The translations under genes and the position numbers were made by a program. A stretch of DNA of 64,000 bases from Acholoe squamosa (taxonomy: Eukaryota; Annelida; Polychaeta; Phyllodocida; Polynoidae), in contig OX439036.1 of assembly GCA_949317995.1 (NCBI GenBank), positions 6,924,356 through 6,988,355 of the forward strand. Direction: 5' to 3'. The notes under the pieces were generated by a model. That model searched no databases, had not been told where the DNA came from, and saw only the letters and a program-made list of their open reading frames with translations. Numbering within the stretch: the stretch's first letter is position 1; every line of letters starts with the position of its first letter. This document shows positions 11,549-24,000 of the stretch, piece after piece.

Positions 11549-11755
11549 TTGAGATATCTGAATGCTGGACCGACATATTATCATACATATGGTAAAGGTA
11601 CACTTGATCATATATAAACCAACTGTATTGATTGTTGGTGACCATGTTCCGGTATATGCTGTAAAAAAGTAAAACAATCTGGTATCTACTATACATCTTG
11701 TGCTGTTAAGGCTAGAAATTATAAGAACTATGACTCGGCTATTTTAATTAATGAC

Positions 11756-13721
11756 TTGTCCAATTGTGTTGAGCAAATAAGTGATATCGAGGATCCCAAT
11801 ATTGTATATGATATGGTAATAAGATGCATCAATGATTTCCTGGATTCATACTGTCCTATTAGGGAAGTCAAGATTAAAAGTCATAATCCTTGCTTTGATG
11901 GTGAGATACGTAGGCTGACTTTGAAGAAAAAGAAATACCTTCGTTGGTCCTTATTAATACCCAGGGGTATACCCAATACCGACTTGGCAAAGTCTAAGGG
12001 CATTATGGGTGAAATCAAATATAAACTTAGTGAGAAAAGAAGAAAATTTGTGGGCTCTAGACTTATCAAGTATAAAAATGACCCTAGACGATTCTGGAAG
12101 GAAGTAAACTGTCTATGGAAAGGTTTTAGTGCTATTCCCCTGATTAATCTGTGTGATGACCAAAGTACTGAGGTAGAGCATAATCATACTGCTGATTTTA
12201 TCAACAGGTACTATGCCAATGTAGGACCTATACTATCAAGAAACATTACCCCATGTAATAATCCCGATATTCTTGATGTATTACAGCGCCCCAAGCTATT
12301 TGACTTAGCTCCCTGTGAGGCAGATAGTCTATTAGTAATAATCAATGCTATTGATATAGGGAAAACAACTGGTATTAATGATGTTAAAGCCAAAGTCATT
12401 AAAGATGTGCTACATGCTCACCAGTCTGTACGTGTTAAATTAATTAATAACAGTTTCACTACTGGTACTGTACCTGATATATTGAAGGTTAGAACAATCG
12501 TACCGCTTCCAAAGAGTGGATCTTTAAGTGATGTGTCCAATTGGCCACCCATAAGGTTACTAAACATTTTCTCAAAACTATTTGAGAAGGTTGTACACAG
12601 ACAATTTATATCATACTTACTCGGACATGACATTATTGTGAAGAATCAATTTGGGTTCTTACCTGGGCGCTCTACGGTCGATGCTGTATATCACCTAATT
12701 CAGGAATTATTAGAAAATAGAAATAAAGGAAATTTCTCGGCCATCCTATTTTTAGATCTTAAAAAAGCATTTGACACATGTGATCATTCAATTCTTTTTG
12801 ATAAATTAACAAAATTAGGCTGTAGTGACAGAAGTCTGAACTGGTTTCATAGCTACTTAAACAATAGAAAACAACAAAAGAGAGCTAATGGAAAACTATC
12901 TAACGTTGAAAGCATTACCTGTGGAGTGCCACAAGGGTCTGTTCTTGGGCCGCTCTTATTTATCGTGTATTTCAATGATATCTGCTTGAATATCAAACAC
13001 TGCAGTTACTATCTTTATGCAGAAGATCTTGCAATATTAGTCCATGGTCAATCTGTCAACACAATGACTAGACATCAATAATATTGGTGACTGGTGTCGT
13101 AAGAACAAGTTGACGGTAAATGTTAAAAAGACACAAATTCTGTGGTGTTATCCAATTAACATTAAACCTAACATGGATGGACGTATTTTAACATTGAATG
13201 GATCTGTACTTAAAAATGGTACATTCTTTAACTACCTTGGAGTAGTCATTGATAAACATCTGAGTTTCAAAGAGCATTGTAAAATATATAGACAAATGGT
13301 ACTTCCTATATTGGAATATTGTCATTTCATCTTAGACCGTGGCCCAGTTACAGTTGTTAACCACTTACAGACCTATCAAAATAATTTCCTCAGGTTGAGT
13401 CTCCAAATCAGATTCCTTCCAGATGTACATCTTCCTTATCTACATGATACCTGTGAATTTGAGTGCCTAAATGTGAGACGTAAACAAGCTTTGTTGAATC
13501 TAATCTACAGAGTCACTAGAGATAGGACAAACCTAATGGTTGCTGTGAGGAACCTAAGGAGCAGTAGTCTTAAGCTAAAAATCGCCAGACCCAATTGTGA
13601 TTCGTATAGACAAAGCCCATTGTACAGGGGCATGTTATTGTGGGATTTACTACCAGAACAAGTTCAAAAAGCCAAAGACTTACAAACTTTTAAGGGGCTT
13701 ATAAAGAAATTGATTGTGTAA
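11756..13721 (+). pseudogene. Non-LTR retrotransposon reverse transcriptase (broken)
   Basis: The frame 11756-13081 carries, in order, a linker, WPPIRLLNIFSKLFEKVV, FLPGRSTVDAV, FLDLKKAFDTCDHSIL, GVPQGSVLGPLLF and YLYAEDLAIL. The catalytic F/YADD box reads YAED, so an active-site aspartate is replaced. After a stop and frameshift at 13081 the C-terminal part continues at 13110-13721 with LTLNGSVLKNGTFFNYLGVV and a final SPLYRGMLLWDLLPE...FK segment typical of Jockey/CR1-type ORF2 ends. The 3' untranslated part is interrupted at 13749 by an LTR element and resumes at 20371, ending near 20600 after GGCCAATAAACTTTTGAAAC. This copy cannot be active. Confidence 0.88.
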
Positions 13722-14162
13722 TGTAATGTTGATATGTTGCATTGTATGTTGTCAATGGACCATTCTGGGTATTATAATTATTTTTCATATTTACTAAATT
13801 CTTCGCCATATAAAACCTGAGCTCTGCCCATGATCTACACTCAACAATCTCCTGCATTCCCCAACAGGAACCAGGATCTATTACTCATCACAAACACACT
13901 TCCTCCATGACACTCTGTGACATAAGGTACAAGGATGTAACAACATTCCAACCTTATCTACTCATACACAGTGTGACTGGAGGAAGTGCGATCCACCTGT
14001 GGTACCATATTTGGAATGAGAGGATATTTCACAATCTCCTCTCAGTCCTCATTAACATAATCTACCCACAGGTGGCACTCTCTCCTTATGACATGTGTCA
14101 CTATTCTATTGAGCCACATGTACAGAACATTTCACAACACTGTGAGCTGCTCATGCCCTCAG

Positions 14163-14170
14163 TATATAAG
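14163..14170 (+). promoter_or_regulatory. LTR TATA box
   Basis: TATATAAG; transcription would be expected to start about 25-30 bp downstream. The same site is at 20077-20084 in the 3' LTR. Confidence 0.6.
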
Positions 14171-14384
14171 GTAGCTTGAGCAGCTCCCAGTCATCTCTTC
14201 TAAGCTATCTATTCCAAGCATCTATTCTGAGCTATTCCATCATAAGCTCATCTCTCCCAACTTACACCTTACACCTATACCTAGGACCTACGATAGGTTG
14301 AGCTATAGGATCAGAGGCAGAGCTTAGATCTTGGCGAGTGTTATCATTGTTACCACCTTTATGAAACACTCATGTCAGCTATGC

Positions 14385-14390
14385 AATAAA
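14385..14390 (+). terminator. LTR polyadenylation signal
   Basis: AATAAA in the 5' LTR; the copy in the 3' LTR at 20299-20304 would be the functional one. Confidence 0.6.
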
Positions 14391-14964
14391 AGGATCAACT
14401 GAACTTCCCTGGATTCCGTGTACATTCACTTCACCACATGTAACCGTCCGTTGACACGATGGTGGATGAACCCTCCAAGAATATCCCACTACCAACCTCT
14501 CATTAAACATGAGCAATAGTGAGACATCACCTAAGGAGCCAACTTCAGAACAACGCACCTTTACATCACCTGGGCTAGACGCGCCCAACCACCCCACAAG
14601 TGATACTACACATCCCCTCCAGAGGCAAACTTCATCACCTGACGCCTTCAAAATGACCCAGCTATACCCACCCGACACCCCAAGGAACACCACCCCTGGT
14701 AGGAGCTATACAGCGCCACGATCTGACGCTTACAGCGACATCCCCAGGAGCAGCCGCAATGATTAGGATTCAGGAACGGAACTACAGCACCTATAGTCAC
14801 CGCCCCTCACCCTACAGGACCCGACCACACGACCGCCCCCCACTACTCCAGAATTTAACTCTCAATTGACTCTCACACCTCCAGGACTCTTGCACTGACA
14901 ATGATGAGCACAGCCAGGATACCTCGATTCTGGAGCCTAAAAGCAAGTCTGGTCAATATGGACA

Positions 14965-15095
14965 GCAAGGTAAGGCCATTTTTGTTGATACAGAATTGAC
15001 TAAGAGTGCAGTATCTGTTAACATGAACAACCACTTGTATAGAGCTCTCGTTGATTCTGGCGCCTCCTTGTTTTTATTAACCAGAAATGGTTGAT
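14965..15095 (+). pseudogene. Aspartic protease remnant of the LTR element
   Basis: A frame with AVSVNMNNHLYRALVDSGAS then LFLL matches the start of retroelement proteases (D-S/T-G active site at about 15051-15059). It ends at a TGA about 27 bases later, and the flap and C-terminal half are missing. The preceding frame 14509-14766, rich in Ser, Thr and Pro, may be what is left of gag, but has no zinc knuckle. Confidence 0.6.
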
Positions 15096-15984
15096 AGAAT
15101 AGCAAGCCAAATTTTGAAATATGTTAGGAACCTTAGACTCACAGTGTTACTGGCTGATAAACCCCTTTTTCTCCAAAAACATCCTACAATGTCTATAGTC
15201 AGAGTATAGGCATTGCCCCCCGCCCGCTCCGCCATCCCCCCACCCCAGCCCTAATACCCAATCTATTATTCCTAACAAACCCAACCATGGTAACCTTCTT
15301 ACCACCCTTGAAACAGACATACATAGAACCACTTAGACACCATAGGCATATTTTCTTCGTGTAATAGATGTTCCCTCTCCATTTCCCATATCTTATTTCA
15401 ATGGAGAGTACTCATTAGAACCACCAAATTCACCTTTTTTTTTATGTTATATTTTTCCACAAAATTCCAATTATTCCCTCCAACACATCAAAACCTTAGT
15501 ACTAAAACTAAGTGGGTGACATTGCCAAAAATTTTATTTAATTTTCTGAAGGCTCAGGCTGCCGTAAACTGGATGATCTGGTTGGCACGCCACATAAATT
15601 ACCCACGGTCACAGCGTACGCTCGGTTTGTGTCCCATTAAATTGGGGCATGCATGCGCCAGTTTGTTACAAGCTCAGGGCTCCTCTATACCTTAAAGTAT
15701 TACCAAATGACGGCCTACTGTAGGAGCGCAGTTCTCTAGCATCCTGATCTGTGTTTATACCTCTGTTTACCATTGGTACTGGAATGTTTGGTGAGACACT
15801 TAATCAAATAATTCAGCACAGTTCCCTGCTGTGTTATCATAACAGGAACAAGTGCACCCCCACAAGCTGACTAATCTCAGCACCACAACCATCAACCCCC
15901 CCATTATAACTACAATATTCAGATCACCCAATGATCATCCACGCCCCTCTAGAAGGCCCATCAAATTTGCATATCACAATGTAC

Positions 15985-16730
15985 GAGTGTATGCAAACCA
16001 ACCAATAGCTAGGCCCCGTGCCATATATGGGTGAGACATACCTCATCGGGAGGCATGTAATGAGGAATTAGCCAACCTCATGAAGTGCTTATAAGCCTCA
16101 CCCTACCCCCATTTTTCCCACTTCCCAAACAATATACCAAACTTACCAAACCCAGTTACCATATGGAGCAAGTATCCGGAGACCACAGGGCCAAATGCCG
16201 AAGCTGCCATGCAACCAGCCCAGGTAGGTTTTAGTCTTATGTGTCCATTAGTAGCGTCATCAATCGTTCTAGCATGACAATGATGGATTATGCCATCATG
16301 TTACCCAGATACCCATTACATGCCAATGGTAGTGTGCGCCCAGAGTGCTTTGTAAAATGTGATAGTTGAATTCGCAGTCCAGCTCATGCCTTTCTATGAC
16401 GGCCTGACCACTTTAGATCTTACTTATCAACCTTTTGGCAACACCCCACCCACCCCACCCTCCCCACACACAACCCATCTATAATACTAATTTTTAAAGC
16501 CTTAAGGCACCAAAATCATATGGATTCAACCCAAGGTGGCCCATCCATAGCCTTCCAGGCCCACATGGCAAATAAGAGCAAGGCCGCGGATCTGTTTGGC
16601 AAGCTGTTCACTGTTATCATGCCAAACGCCCCCACCACTGTATTGAACCATCTTAGCTCACTAGTCACTAAACCTCTTACAAAAAGTCAGGGTAAAAATA
16701 CATCAATTACTAGCCATAGATTAAGCTAGT
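15985..16730 (+). pseudogene. Ty3/gypsy reverse transcriptase remnants
   Basis: In scattered frames I read DIPHREACNEELANLMK (about 16036-16086), FYDGLTTLDLTYQP (about 16394-16435), and around 16585-16660 a segment FGKLFTVIMPNAPTTVLNHL that resembles the 'F..MPFGL.NAP..F..L' block. They occur in the order of a gypsy RT domain but are separated by stops and C-rich insertions. The catalytic YxDD box was not found. Confidence 0.5.
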
Positions 16731-17640
16731 CTATTTAGAAATTGTGCCTATCAGTGTCCTATTAGAAACACACCCCAAACAACAGACCCCCCAAAATTTT
16801 GCATTAGACTTTTCATCTTTCCAACCCAAAATTCCCAAAAATTCATTGCGCCCCACACCCCACCCTTCTCTTTCACACAAAACCAAGCCCCACCCCCCCC
16901 ACTTAACGACCCAAGCCCTATTTTCCCACCCAAATCAAAATTTGTATGGATCACTATTACAGTAGAGTACATGTGCACTGGCAGAATCAAAACAAACCGT
17001 TTCTGTCAGTATACCCGTAACCATAACAATGGGGGAATCACCCATTCTATTTATAGAACAGGTGTCCCCACGCTGTAATAGTGGATGCTCGGCGAAGTTT
17101 TAGCCACGGCATCGTCCCCCGATCCAGGAGAGCATACCAGATAGAAGGCTCAGGCCCAAACGGCGGCAAAGCATATGGGTCTCTGCTAAACCCCAAGAAG
17201 CCCAGAAGCCCAACTATCTGTATATGTCTAAACTCAACCTGGCTGAGAGGGCCACATACATAGTCTATGGTAGGTAAAATTTCGACTCACCATCCCAACA
17301 TGGCCGATTTCGGTTTATGACGGAGACCACCGTCCCACCTCAGCGACTGCCGGCCACCCCCACAATCATATAACTTAGGACCGTCCCAAGGTCATACCCA
17401 AATGCCAGTAGCGTTTGGAAGATACCATCACACTTATGTGGGGATGGCAGGTAACCGTTACACATACGCCGCAAAGACGCTTATGTGGGGATCGCCCCCC
17501 CCCATCTAGCCTACCCTTCATCCCCCCTCCCCCCCCCCCGCCCCACACTAAACCCCATCCAAAACACATCCACACACAGCCATCATCACACATAATGAGC
17601 TAAAACAACATCATAGCCAAAGCTAAGCCTAACTAACACA
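16731..17640. other. C-rich interior of the LTR element
   Basis: Runs of CCCACCCC and CCCCCC on the plus strand (16440-16470, 16850-16905, 17485-17545). Short frames without motifs. Presumably the decayed RNase H/integrase region, but no HHCC or DDE motif is visible. Confidence 0.4.
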
Positions 17641-17881
17641 ATAGACCAGCCTACACTAATGTTCATCAGTATTGGCACCGGCTGCAACGTCTGACCCGCA
17701 ACTTTCGCGCCATACGCGGCAGCCCGGCGCCATCTTGGTTTCGTTTTAATTACCGAAACTGACAGACGTCACGGCCGTCACCATGACTACCATCGGTCAT
17801 GTGACATCCGCACGTGGCATCTCTACCACAACAACAACATTAGCACATGTTCAAACTTCAACTTGCTCAAATCGAACTTAC

Positions 17882-18122
17882 CTCAGTACCCATTGGGCAT
17901 CCTGCCCGGAGGGACTATGGTCCACTGAATCTGTGTTATGCTGAAATACAATCAAAAAGGAATTAGATCAAAATGCCCCAAGCCTCGACCCTCAAAATTA
18001 TCATAAATTCAAAAATCACGCCTTTTTGAGTTCAAAAATACTTACAATCCACCCGACATAGTAATGGTTATGTGCAAGATCGTGCCGTTGGGCATGACGA
18101 GCTCGACCTCGTACACCTCCAT
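17882..18122 (-). CDS. Possible two-exon minus-strand frame inside the LTR element
   Basis: On the minus strand, ATG at 18122-18120 opens MEVYEVELVMPNGTILHITI then TMSGG, reaching a consensus donor GTAAGTA at 18045. An acceptor with a good pyrimidine tract (CCTTTTTGATTGTATTTCAG) ends at 17941. The joined frame continues through exon 17940-17882 (ITQIQWTIVPPGRMPNGY) to TGA at 17885-17883, immediately before another consensus donor GTAAGTT. The predicted product has 44 residues and I do not recognise it. Two matched strong splice signals make chance less likely, and the segment could be captured host sequence. There is no other evidence that it is translated. Confidence 0.25.
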
Positions 18123-19663
18123 CTCTAGTTATGTAACATTATGACATCACGCAACCCCCCTTTTATAGCAGCCCGGATCAAAATTTTGGCGACACAGGAA
18201 AGAAATTTTTTTTTTCTTCTCTTTCTCGCCCCCCCCCATTTTTTCGGCCCAAAAATTTGAATTTCCCTCCAATCAGCATCAACAGAGTTCTTTTCAGGAT
18301 ATTTGAGACAAGTAGGAGTGGGCCTGAGCAGGTCATACCTGTATTAAACCCCATAACTTATCTGATTCTCGCCATTATGGTGCAGCGCCAGCTCGCTACC
18401 ACCACCTGGTGGAATTTAGATAAACTAACCTTAGCGTCCATGGATACAGGACCCGCGCTAAGCCAAATAAATCAATCGAGCTCTGTACTTAGGTTTTGTA
18501 CGTTGACAAAATGATATTGATCTCACGTCCTTTTTCTGTATTGACCATGGCCTGTCTGCAACCCATAACAGACAAACTATGGGTCGATGAATTGTTTCCT
18601 CTCCCTGCTGTTTCCTCAACAGGCCTACCACCAACAGACGTCGTCTCCTTCAACGCCAGAGGCCAAACCCAAGAGGAAAGAACCAGTACCACCAAGTTCG
18701 GAACCAAGCAACACCAAAACAACATGGCAAATTATAACCAGTAGCTCGCCATGGCACCTTTCAGGCCGCAAAATGACAATATCACCATAAGGACATCAAA
18801 GCCTATTTCCCGACAGCACCCAAATTGACATTTCAAGAGACACCAATAGACACTTTTTCAAAACCAATTTTTGTATAACCATATTTTAAACCCAAATTTC
18901 TGAGACACAATTGTGACATTAATTTATAATTTTGGATGAATTTTATGAGAGACACACCAAAATACCCTTCTGGCTTGCCTCTCTAGGTGCTATAAAATTC
19001 ATCACCTTTACCACAGTTTTTCAAGCTCAACTATGACATGTATTTATGAGTTTTAGTCAAATTAGTTATCCCTAAGCAACAGGTTGCAGATATCCCATTT
19101 TTGTATATTCTCGTGAAAATTCCCATGTTTCTAGTCAACAGCACCACTGTATACCACCTAGACTTATACTTTGTACCCGACTGTGTAGCAGACCCTACAC
19201 AACTTCGGCTATAAGCCTCGGTAGTGTGGGGCCAAAAACTCATCACCCTTGTGTTGATTGTTGGCCCCACAGTACCAAGAATCACCAAACTTGGTTAATT
19301 TTCATCTGGATATATTTTCGTTGCATATTAATGTATGGAAACCAACATGTTATCAAACCAGGAAAATTTTTATTTTCCCACAATAACAAACCGGTACATA
19401 TATATTTTAGGCATTTACATAACCCTGCATTTATAACCTGTGTACATAGATTAAGTCAGTTGATCCACACAAACTGTATTTCTGTAATTCCATAAAAGAA
19501 ACCTTTTTTTATACCACATATGATGTCGACAAATCAGCTTTTCACCAAATCCTGTATTTGTATCATAATACCAATAATTGTCAATGGACTTGGCAAAGCC
19601 TTATTTTCCTGCTTATTTTTCTCCCTTTACACTCGTGCAGAGACGAGTAGGAATGTGGGGATT
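18123..19663. other. 3' interior of the LTR element
   Basis: AT-rich with short frames only. The purine-rich stretch just before the 3' LTR (about 19640-19661, GAGTAGGAATGTGGGG) is the candidate polypurine tract. Confidence 0.4.
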
Positions 19664-20370
19664 TGTCAATGGACCATTCTGGGTATTATAATTATTTTTC
19701 ATATTTACTAAATTCTTCGCCATATAAAACCTGAGCTCTGCCCATGATCTACACTCAACAATCTCCTGCATTCCCCAACAGGAACCAGGATCTATTACTC
19801 ATCACAAACACACTTCCTCCATGACACTCTGTGACATAAGGTACAAGGATGTAACAACATTCCAACCTTATCTACTCATACACAGTGTGACTGGAGGAAG
19901 TGCGATCCACCTGTGGTACCATATTTGGAATGAGAGGATATTTCACAATCTCCTCTCAGTCCTCATTAACATAATCTACCCACAGGTGGCACTCTCTCCT
20001 TATGACATGTGTCACTATTCTATTGAGCCACATGTACAGAACATTTCACAACACTGTGAGCTGCTCATGCCCTCAGTATATAAGGTAGCTTGAGCAGCTC
20101 CCAGTCATCTCTTCTAAGCTATCTATTCCAAGCATCTATTCTGAGCTATTCCATCATAAGCTCATCTCTCCCAACTTACACCTTACACCTATACCTAGGA
20201 CCTACGACAGGTTGAGCTATAGGATCAGAGGCAGAGCTTAGATCTTGGCGAGTGTTATCATTGTTACCACCTTTATGAAACACTCATGTCAGCTATGCAA
20301 TAAAAGGATCAACTGAACTTCCCTGGATTCCGTGTACATTCACTTCACCACATGTAACCGTCCGTTGACA
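19664..20370 (+). repeat. 3' LTR
   Basis: 707 bp, identical to the 5' LTR except for one base that I could detect. Followed directly by ATGT (target duplication) and the resumed non-LTR 3' sequence. Confidence 0.92.
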
Positions 20371-20374
20371 ATGT

Positions 20375-20602
20375 AACTACCACACTTATATATGTGCTAT
20401 AAGTACTATAACTAAGATTATAGATAATGTACAACTACAGCTCATGGAAACCATTGAAATCAGACTTGGTATCCAATATTGTCTGTTTTTTCCCTCTTGC
20501 ATATCACCCACAAAACTGTTTTTGTTATATGTATATATTGTAAACTGAAAAATATCTTTATTATAAGTTTTATGGCCAATAAACTTTTGAAACTTCAACT
20601 TC
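20375..20602 (+). mobile_element. 3' end of the interrupted non-LTR element
   Basis: The sequence continues the 3' untranslated region broken at 13749 and ends with TTATGGCCAATAAACTTTTG, 'aaacttcaacttcag', a typical non-LTR tail. The exact 3' end is uncertain by a few bases. Confidence 0.6.
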
Positions 20603-20659
20603 AGTAGGACATTGAGTGTTCTATAATCCAGTCTTAAATAATCACTTTTTTCTTATTAG

Positions 20660-21028
20660 GCACCATGAAGAAGACTATAGGTAAGAAGAAGACCACCCCA
20701 AAGAAATCTTCACGTGGTAGCAGAAAAAATGGACCACCACCTGTCAAGAGGCCTCGTCTTGGGGCTACTAGAGCTGCAGGTAATACAACACCTGGAGGTG
20801 TAGGTGTGGTAGACACACCTGGAGGCAGGGTGGATCTTCCTCCAGGGGGACAAAACCAGACCCTGGGGGACCAGGAGGGTGGCAGAGTGACAACCAGGAG
20901 CCGCAAGAGGGCAGCATCAGCAGCAGCTGGAGCAGTAGGGAGAGGAGGAGAGCCCAGTCCAGGCCCCAGCACGTCCAAAAGGAGACGTGTGTCACTGGAA
21001 CAGCAGAAACAACATGGTGATGCAGCAG
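20660..21028 (+). CDS. RBR ligase exon with start codon (121 codons + 1 base)
   Basis: The acceptor TTTTTTCTTATTAG ends at 20659 and the exon begins GCACC then ATG (20665), so the start sits five bases into the exon in a good initiation context. The product is Lys/Arg, Gly and Pro rich (KKTIGKKKTTPKKSS at the start), likely disordered, with clusters such as KRPR, RSRKR and SKRRR that could act as nuclear signals. Donor GTTAGGT at 21029. Confidence 0.75.
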
Positions 21029-24000
21029 GTTAGGTCATAAATCATTCATTAGCCCTCATACATTTTTACCATCTATTTCATAACAGCCTCGGCCGGCGGC
21101 TCTTGATACCAGTTCAATAGCCTGGGATCACCTCTACATTTGATCCCTTTGATCTAGATAAGAATCTGATTGATCTGAGATCTGTATTCATTCTTCAAGC
21201 TGAGTTTGGGTCACTTCACTAGTTAAACACCTGCTTTGGGAGTGAGTTTTGCCTCCTGGGCGACGATCTACCCAGATGAAGGTCTGACGCCAGGTCGTAC
21301 TCTGTCGGGCTGGAGGGGGCGAGCCTGATCTCATAAGGGACCTTACTACTATAGGGACCATCTACAAATGATGTCATGCCTTTTTGAGCATTTTTAAGCC
21401 CCCCCCCCCCTGCATGATTTTACTATAGAATTGTAGCCTGGACCCCCCAGCTCGCCCCTCCTGTGTGACGTCATTTGTGGAGGACCCCCTAAACTTCTTT
21501 AAGTGCCGGGGCCATCCATAAATGACGTCATGCTGTGGGGGGAGTGGGGTTGGGTTGTCAGGCCTGGCATGACAGGAATAATTTTCCATATATATTCAGC
21601 ATTGCAAAATTGGCAAAAAGGAAAAAAAGACATGACAAAGGGGGAGATAAAAAATGGTCAGATTTATTTTTATTCAGTCATGGCAAATTTCCCAGCAGGA
21701 TCTCCAGGCATCATAACACAAAATAAAAGTCTGTTTCATCTAATTCTAATTTGTACAGAAAATGAATATTTCTGTAGATCCTTTGATATGTGATTTATAA
21801 TATGATACACACATTATCCCTTGAGCAGCTCGGTGCACCAGATCGGGTGGTGACAGCGGTAAGCGGGTGCTGACACCTAGTGAGCGGTTGGAGAATGAGG
21901 TGAACGAGCTGCTCTGTACATTTGGAGACTGTGACCCTGAACACGTGAGGACCAAACTGGAGCTGCTCACAGGGGACCCTAACAGGGTAGAAACGGTATG
22001 TACCATAACTTAACTTATCTTAACCCTTTAGGGGCTGCTGATGCATTAATGCATCATGCCCATCAGTTATTATGATGCCTGAATGCAGCCCATGTGAGTA
22101 ACTCGCCAGGGCTACACTAATGCATCATACTATAAATCATTACCTATGGTCCATGTTATCATTTATTCACTGCTATGCCGGGCTGCTATGACTGTAACAC
22201 TGTGATTATGACAGCACCATCTTGGCTATAAACATGATATTCCCTATACTCCAGGTACACCAGGTCCTAATTAATGTACTATATTCCCCATACTCCAGGT
22301 ACACCAGGACCTTATCAATGTGCTATATTCCCCATACTCCAGGTACACCAGGTCCTAATTAATGTACTATATTCCCCATACTCCAGGTACACCAGGACCT
22401 TATCAATGTGCTATATTCCCCATACTCCAGGTACACCAGGACCTTATCAATGTGCTATATTCCCCATACTCTAGGTACACCAGGTCCTTATTAATATGCA
22501 ATATTCCCCATACTCTAGTACAGAAGGTCCTTACTAATGTGCTATATTCCCCATACTCTAGTACACAAGGTCCTAATTAATGTACTATATTCCCCATACT
22601 CCAGGTACACCAGGACCTTATTAATGTACTATATTCCCCATACTCCAGGTACACCAGGTCCTTATTAATGTGCTATATTCCCCATACTCTAATACACAAG
22701 GTCCTAATTAATGTGCTATATGCCCATACTTCAGGTACACCAGGTCCTTTTTAATGTGCTATATTCCCCATACCAAAGTGCACACTCTTATAAATACTCC
22801 AGTTATACCAGGAGCTTTTTTGGGAGGATAGGCATCCCAAGAGTGCTCGTAGCAGCCATACACTGAGCAGTATTTCTAATACTATTCTCAATGCATATGA
22901 TATTTTGCCGATACCGTAGGTATACCAAGACCTTGCCGGAGGTGGGTACCCCACCCTAAAGGAGCGCTTACAGCGGAACAATGTTGAGCAGCAGAAGGCC
23001 GAGTTGCTCAGGGAACCTAGCATTGAGTTGCTCATTAAGAGGTAAGAATACATATGAGGGGTCCTGGATGGGGCCCTCATGTCACATGTCAATTTTAACA
23101 AATTCCCATGTGACTTAAATCTGTATGTCCAATGTTACATCCAGGAGTCCTTAGAGTCCTTTATATACCTTGTAGGTACTCGGACACAGAGGGCCTCATG
23201 CAGCAGAGCCGTAAGCGTACAGCAGAAGGACGTAATGTGGTGTATAAGAAGCAGGCCTTGGCGTACCTCAGTAACCGGTGCCTCTACCTCCCGGTACCTT
23301 ACATAAAGAGGGTCATTGACAAACACCCGGATGTCACTGCATCTTATAGCCAGCTAAAGGCTGAGGACGATAGGAGGCAGCACCGTGAGTGTTTTTTTTT
23401 TCTACTGTAAATCTTTGCATATAGGACGCCCCCTGACTTTGTGAACCTGCTCAAAAAAAATTAAATTGACATGACTTATTTTCTATTGAATGGATTTTCA
23501 AAATTTGAAAACCCATGTACAGCTATGACCCTAATGTGCCTTCCAAATGCCCTGTTTGCCTTGGGGAAATATTGGGGAGGTTTTGGGTGCCCCATCTCCC
23601 CCACCTCCACTGAACCTTTTGGCTCTGAATGGGTCTATACGCTGTACCTTAAATGTGACACTTTATGGTAGTTACCGCTATGCCATGTTTAAGCGGCAGG
23701 GTCTCTTTGGACACTTATGACTTTACCCACAAGGAAAGAATACAAGCGTTCATTCGCATTACTCTGAATTAGCATGATATTTTCATGATTTTCAATTGCC
23801 TTGTATGTGTGCTTATACCTCACTTGGGTGGAAAGACAATGGAAAAGCACAGGTAATATATTGCGTATAGCTGCTGTAAGTTGATGTGGTCCACTGAGCA
23901 CATGCACACTCCCCCAGTATCCAGCTTGTGAATGGTTTTGAGTGGGTGACAAGTGTGGCATAAGTGAGATAAACACCTCATTGGGCAGTGTAGCCAGTAT

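Larger units (their letters stand above)
13750..14456 (+). repeat. 5' LTR
   Basis: 707 bp with TG...CA ends and a 6 bp terminal inverted repeat. TATATAAG at 14163-14170 is a likely TATA box, and AATAAA at 14385-14390 is a likely polyadenylation signal about 220 bp later, which gives a plausible U3-R-U5 order. The 90-codon frame at 13907-14179 occurs in both LTRs, has no conserved motif and is probably not coding. Confidence 0.9.
13750..20370 (+). mobile_element. Ty3/gypsy-like LTR retrotransposon, young LTRs, decayed pol
   Basis: Direct repeats of 707 bp (13750-14456 and 19664-20370) start TGTCAA and end TTGACA. The element is flanked by ATGT on both sides (13746-13749 and 20371-20374), a 4 bp target duplication. 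The LTRs differ at only one base that I could find (T/C in 'ctacga(t/c)aggttg'). The 5.2 kb interior holds broken Ty3/gypsy-type pol remnants: protease ALVDSGAS near 15042-15065, 'PHREACNEELANLMK' near 16040-16086 and 'YDGLTTLDLTYQP' near 16397-16435. No long frame survives. It therefore looks like a non-autonomous element moved in trans. It sits inside the 3' part of the non-LTR element at 11147-20600. Confidence 0.88.

Noticed and set aside
13907-14179. 90-codon frame present in both LTRs (also 19821-20093)
   Set aside because: It lies in U3 across the TATA box region, has no conserved motif and is identical only because the LTRs are.
20386-20995. Minus-strand frames over the first ligase exon
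   Set aside because: Antisense to a plus-strand exon with a good acceptor, start and donor.
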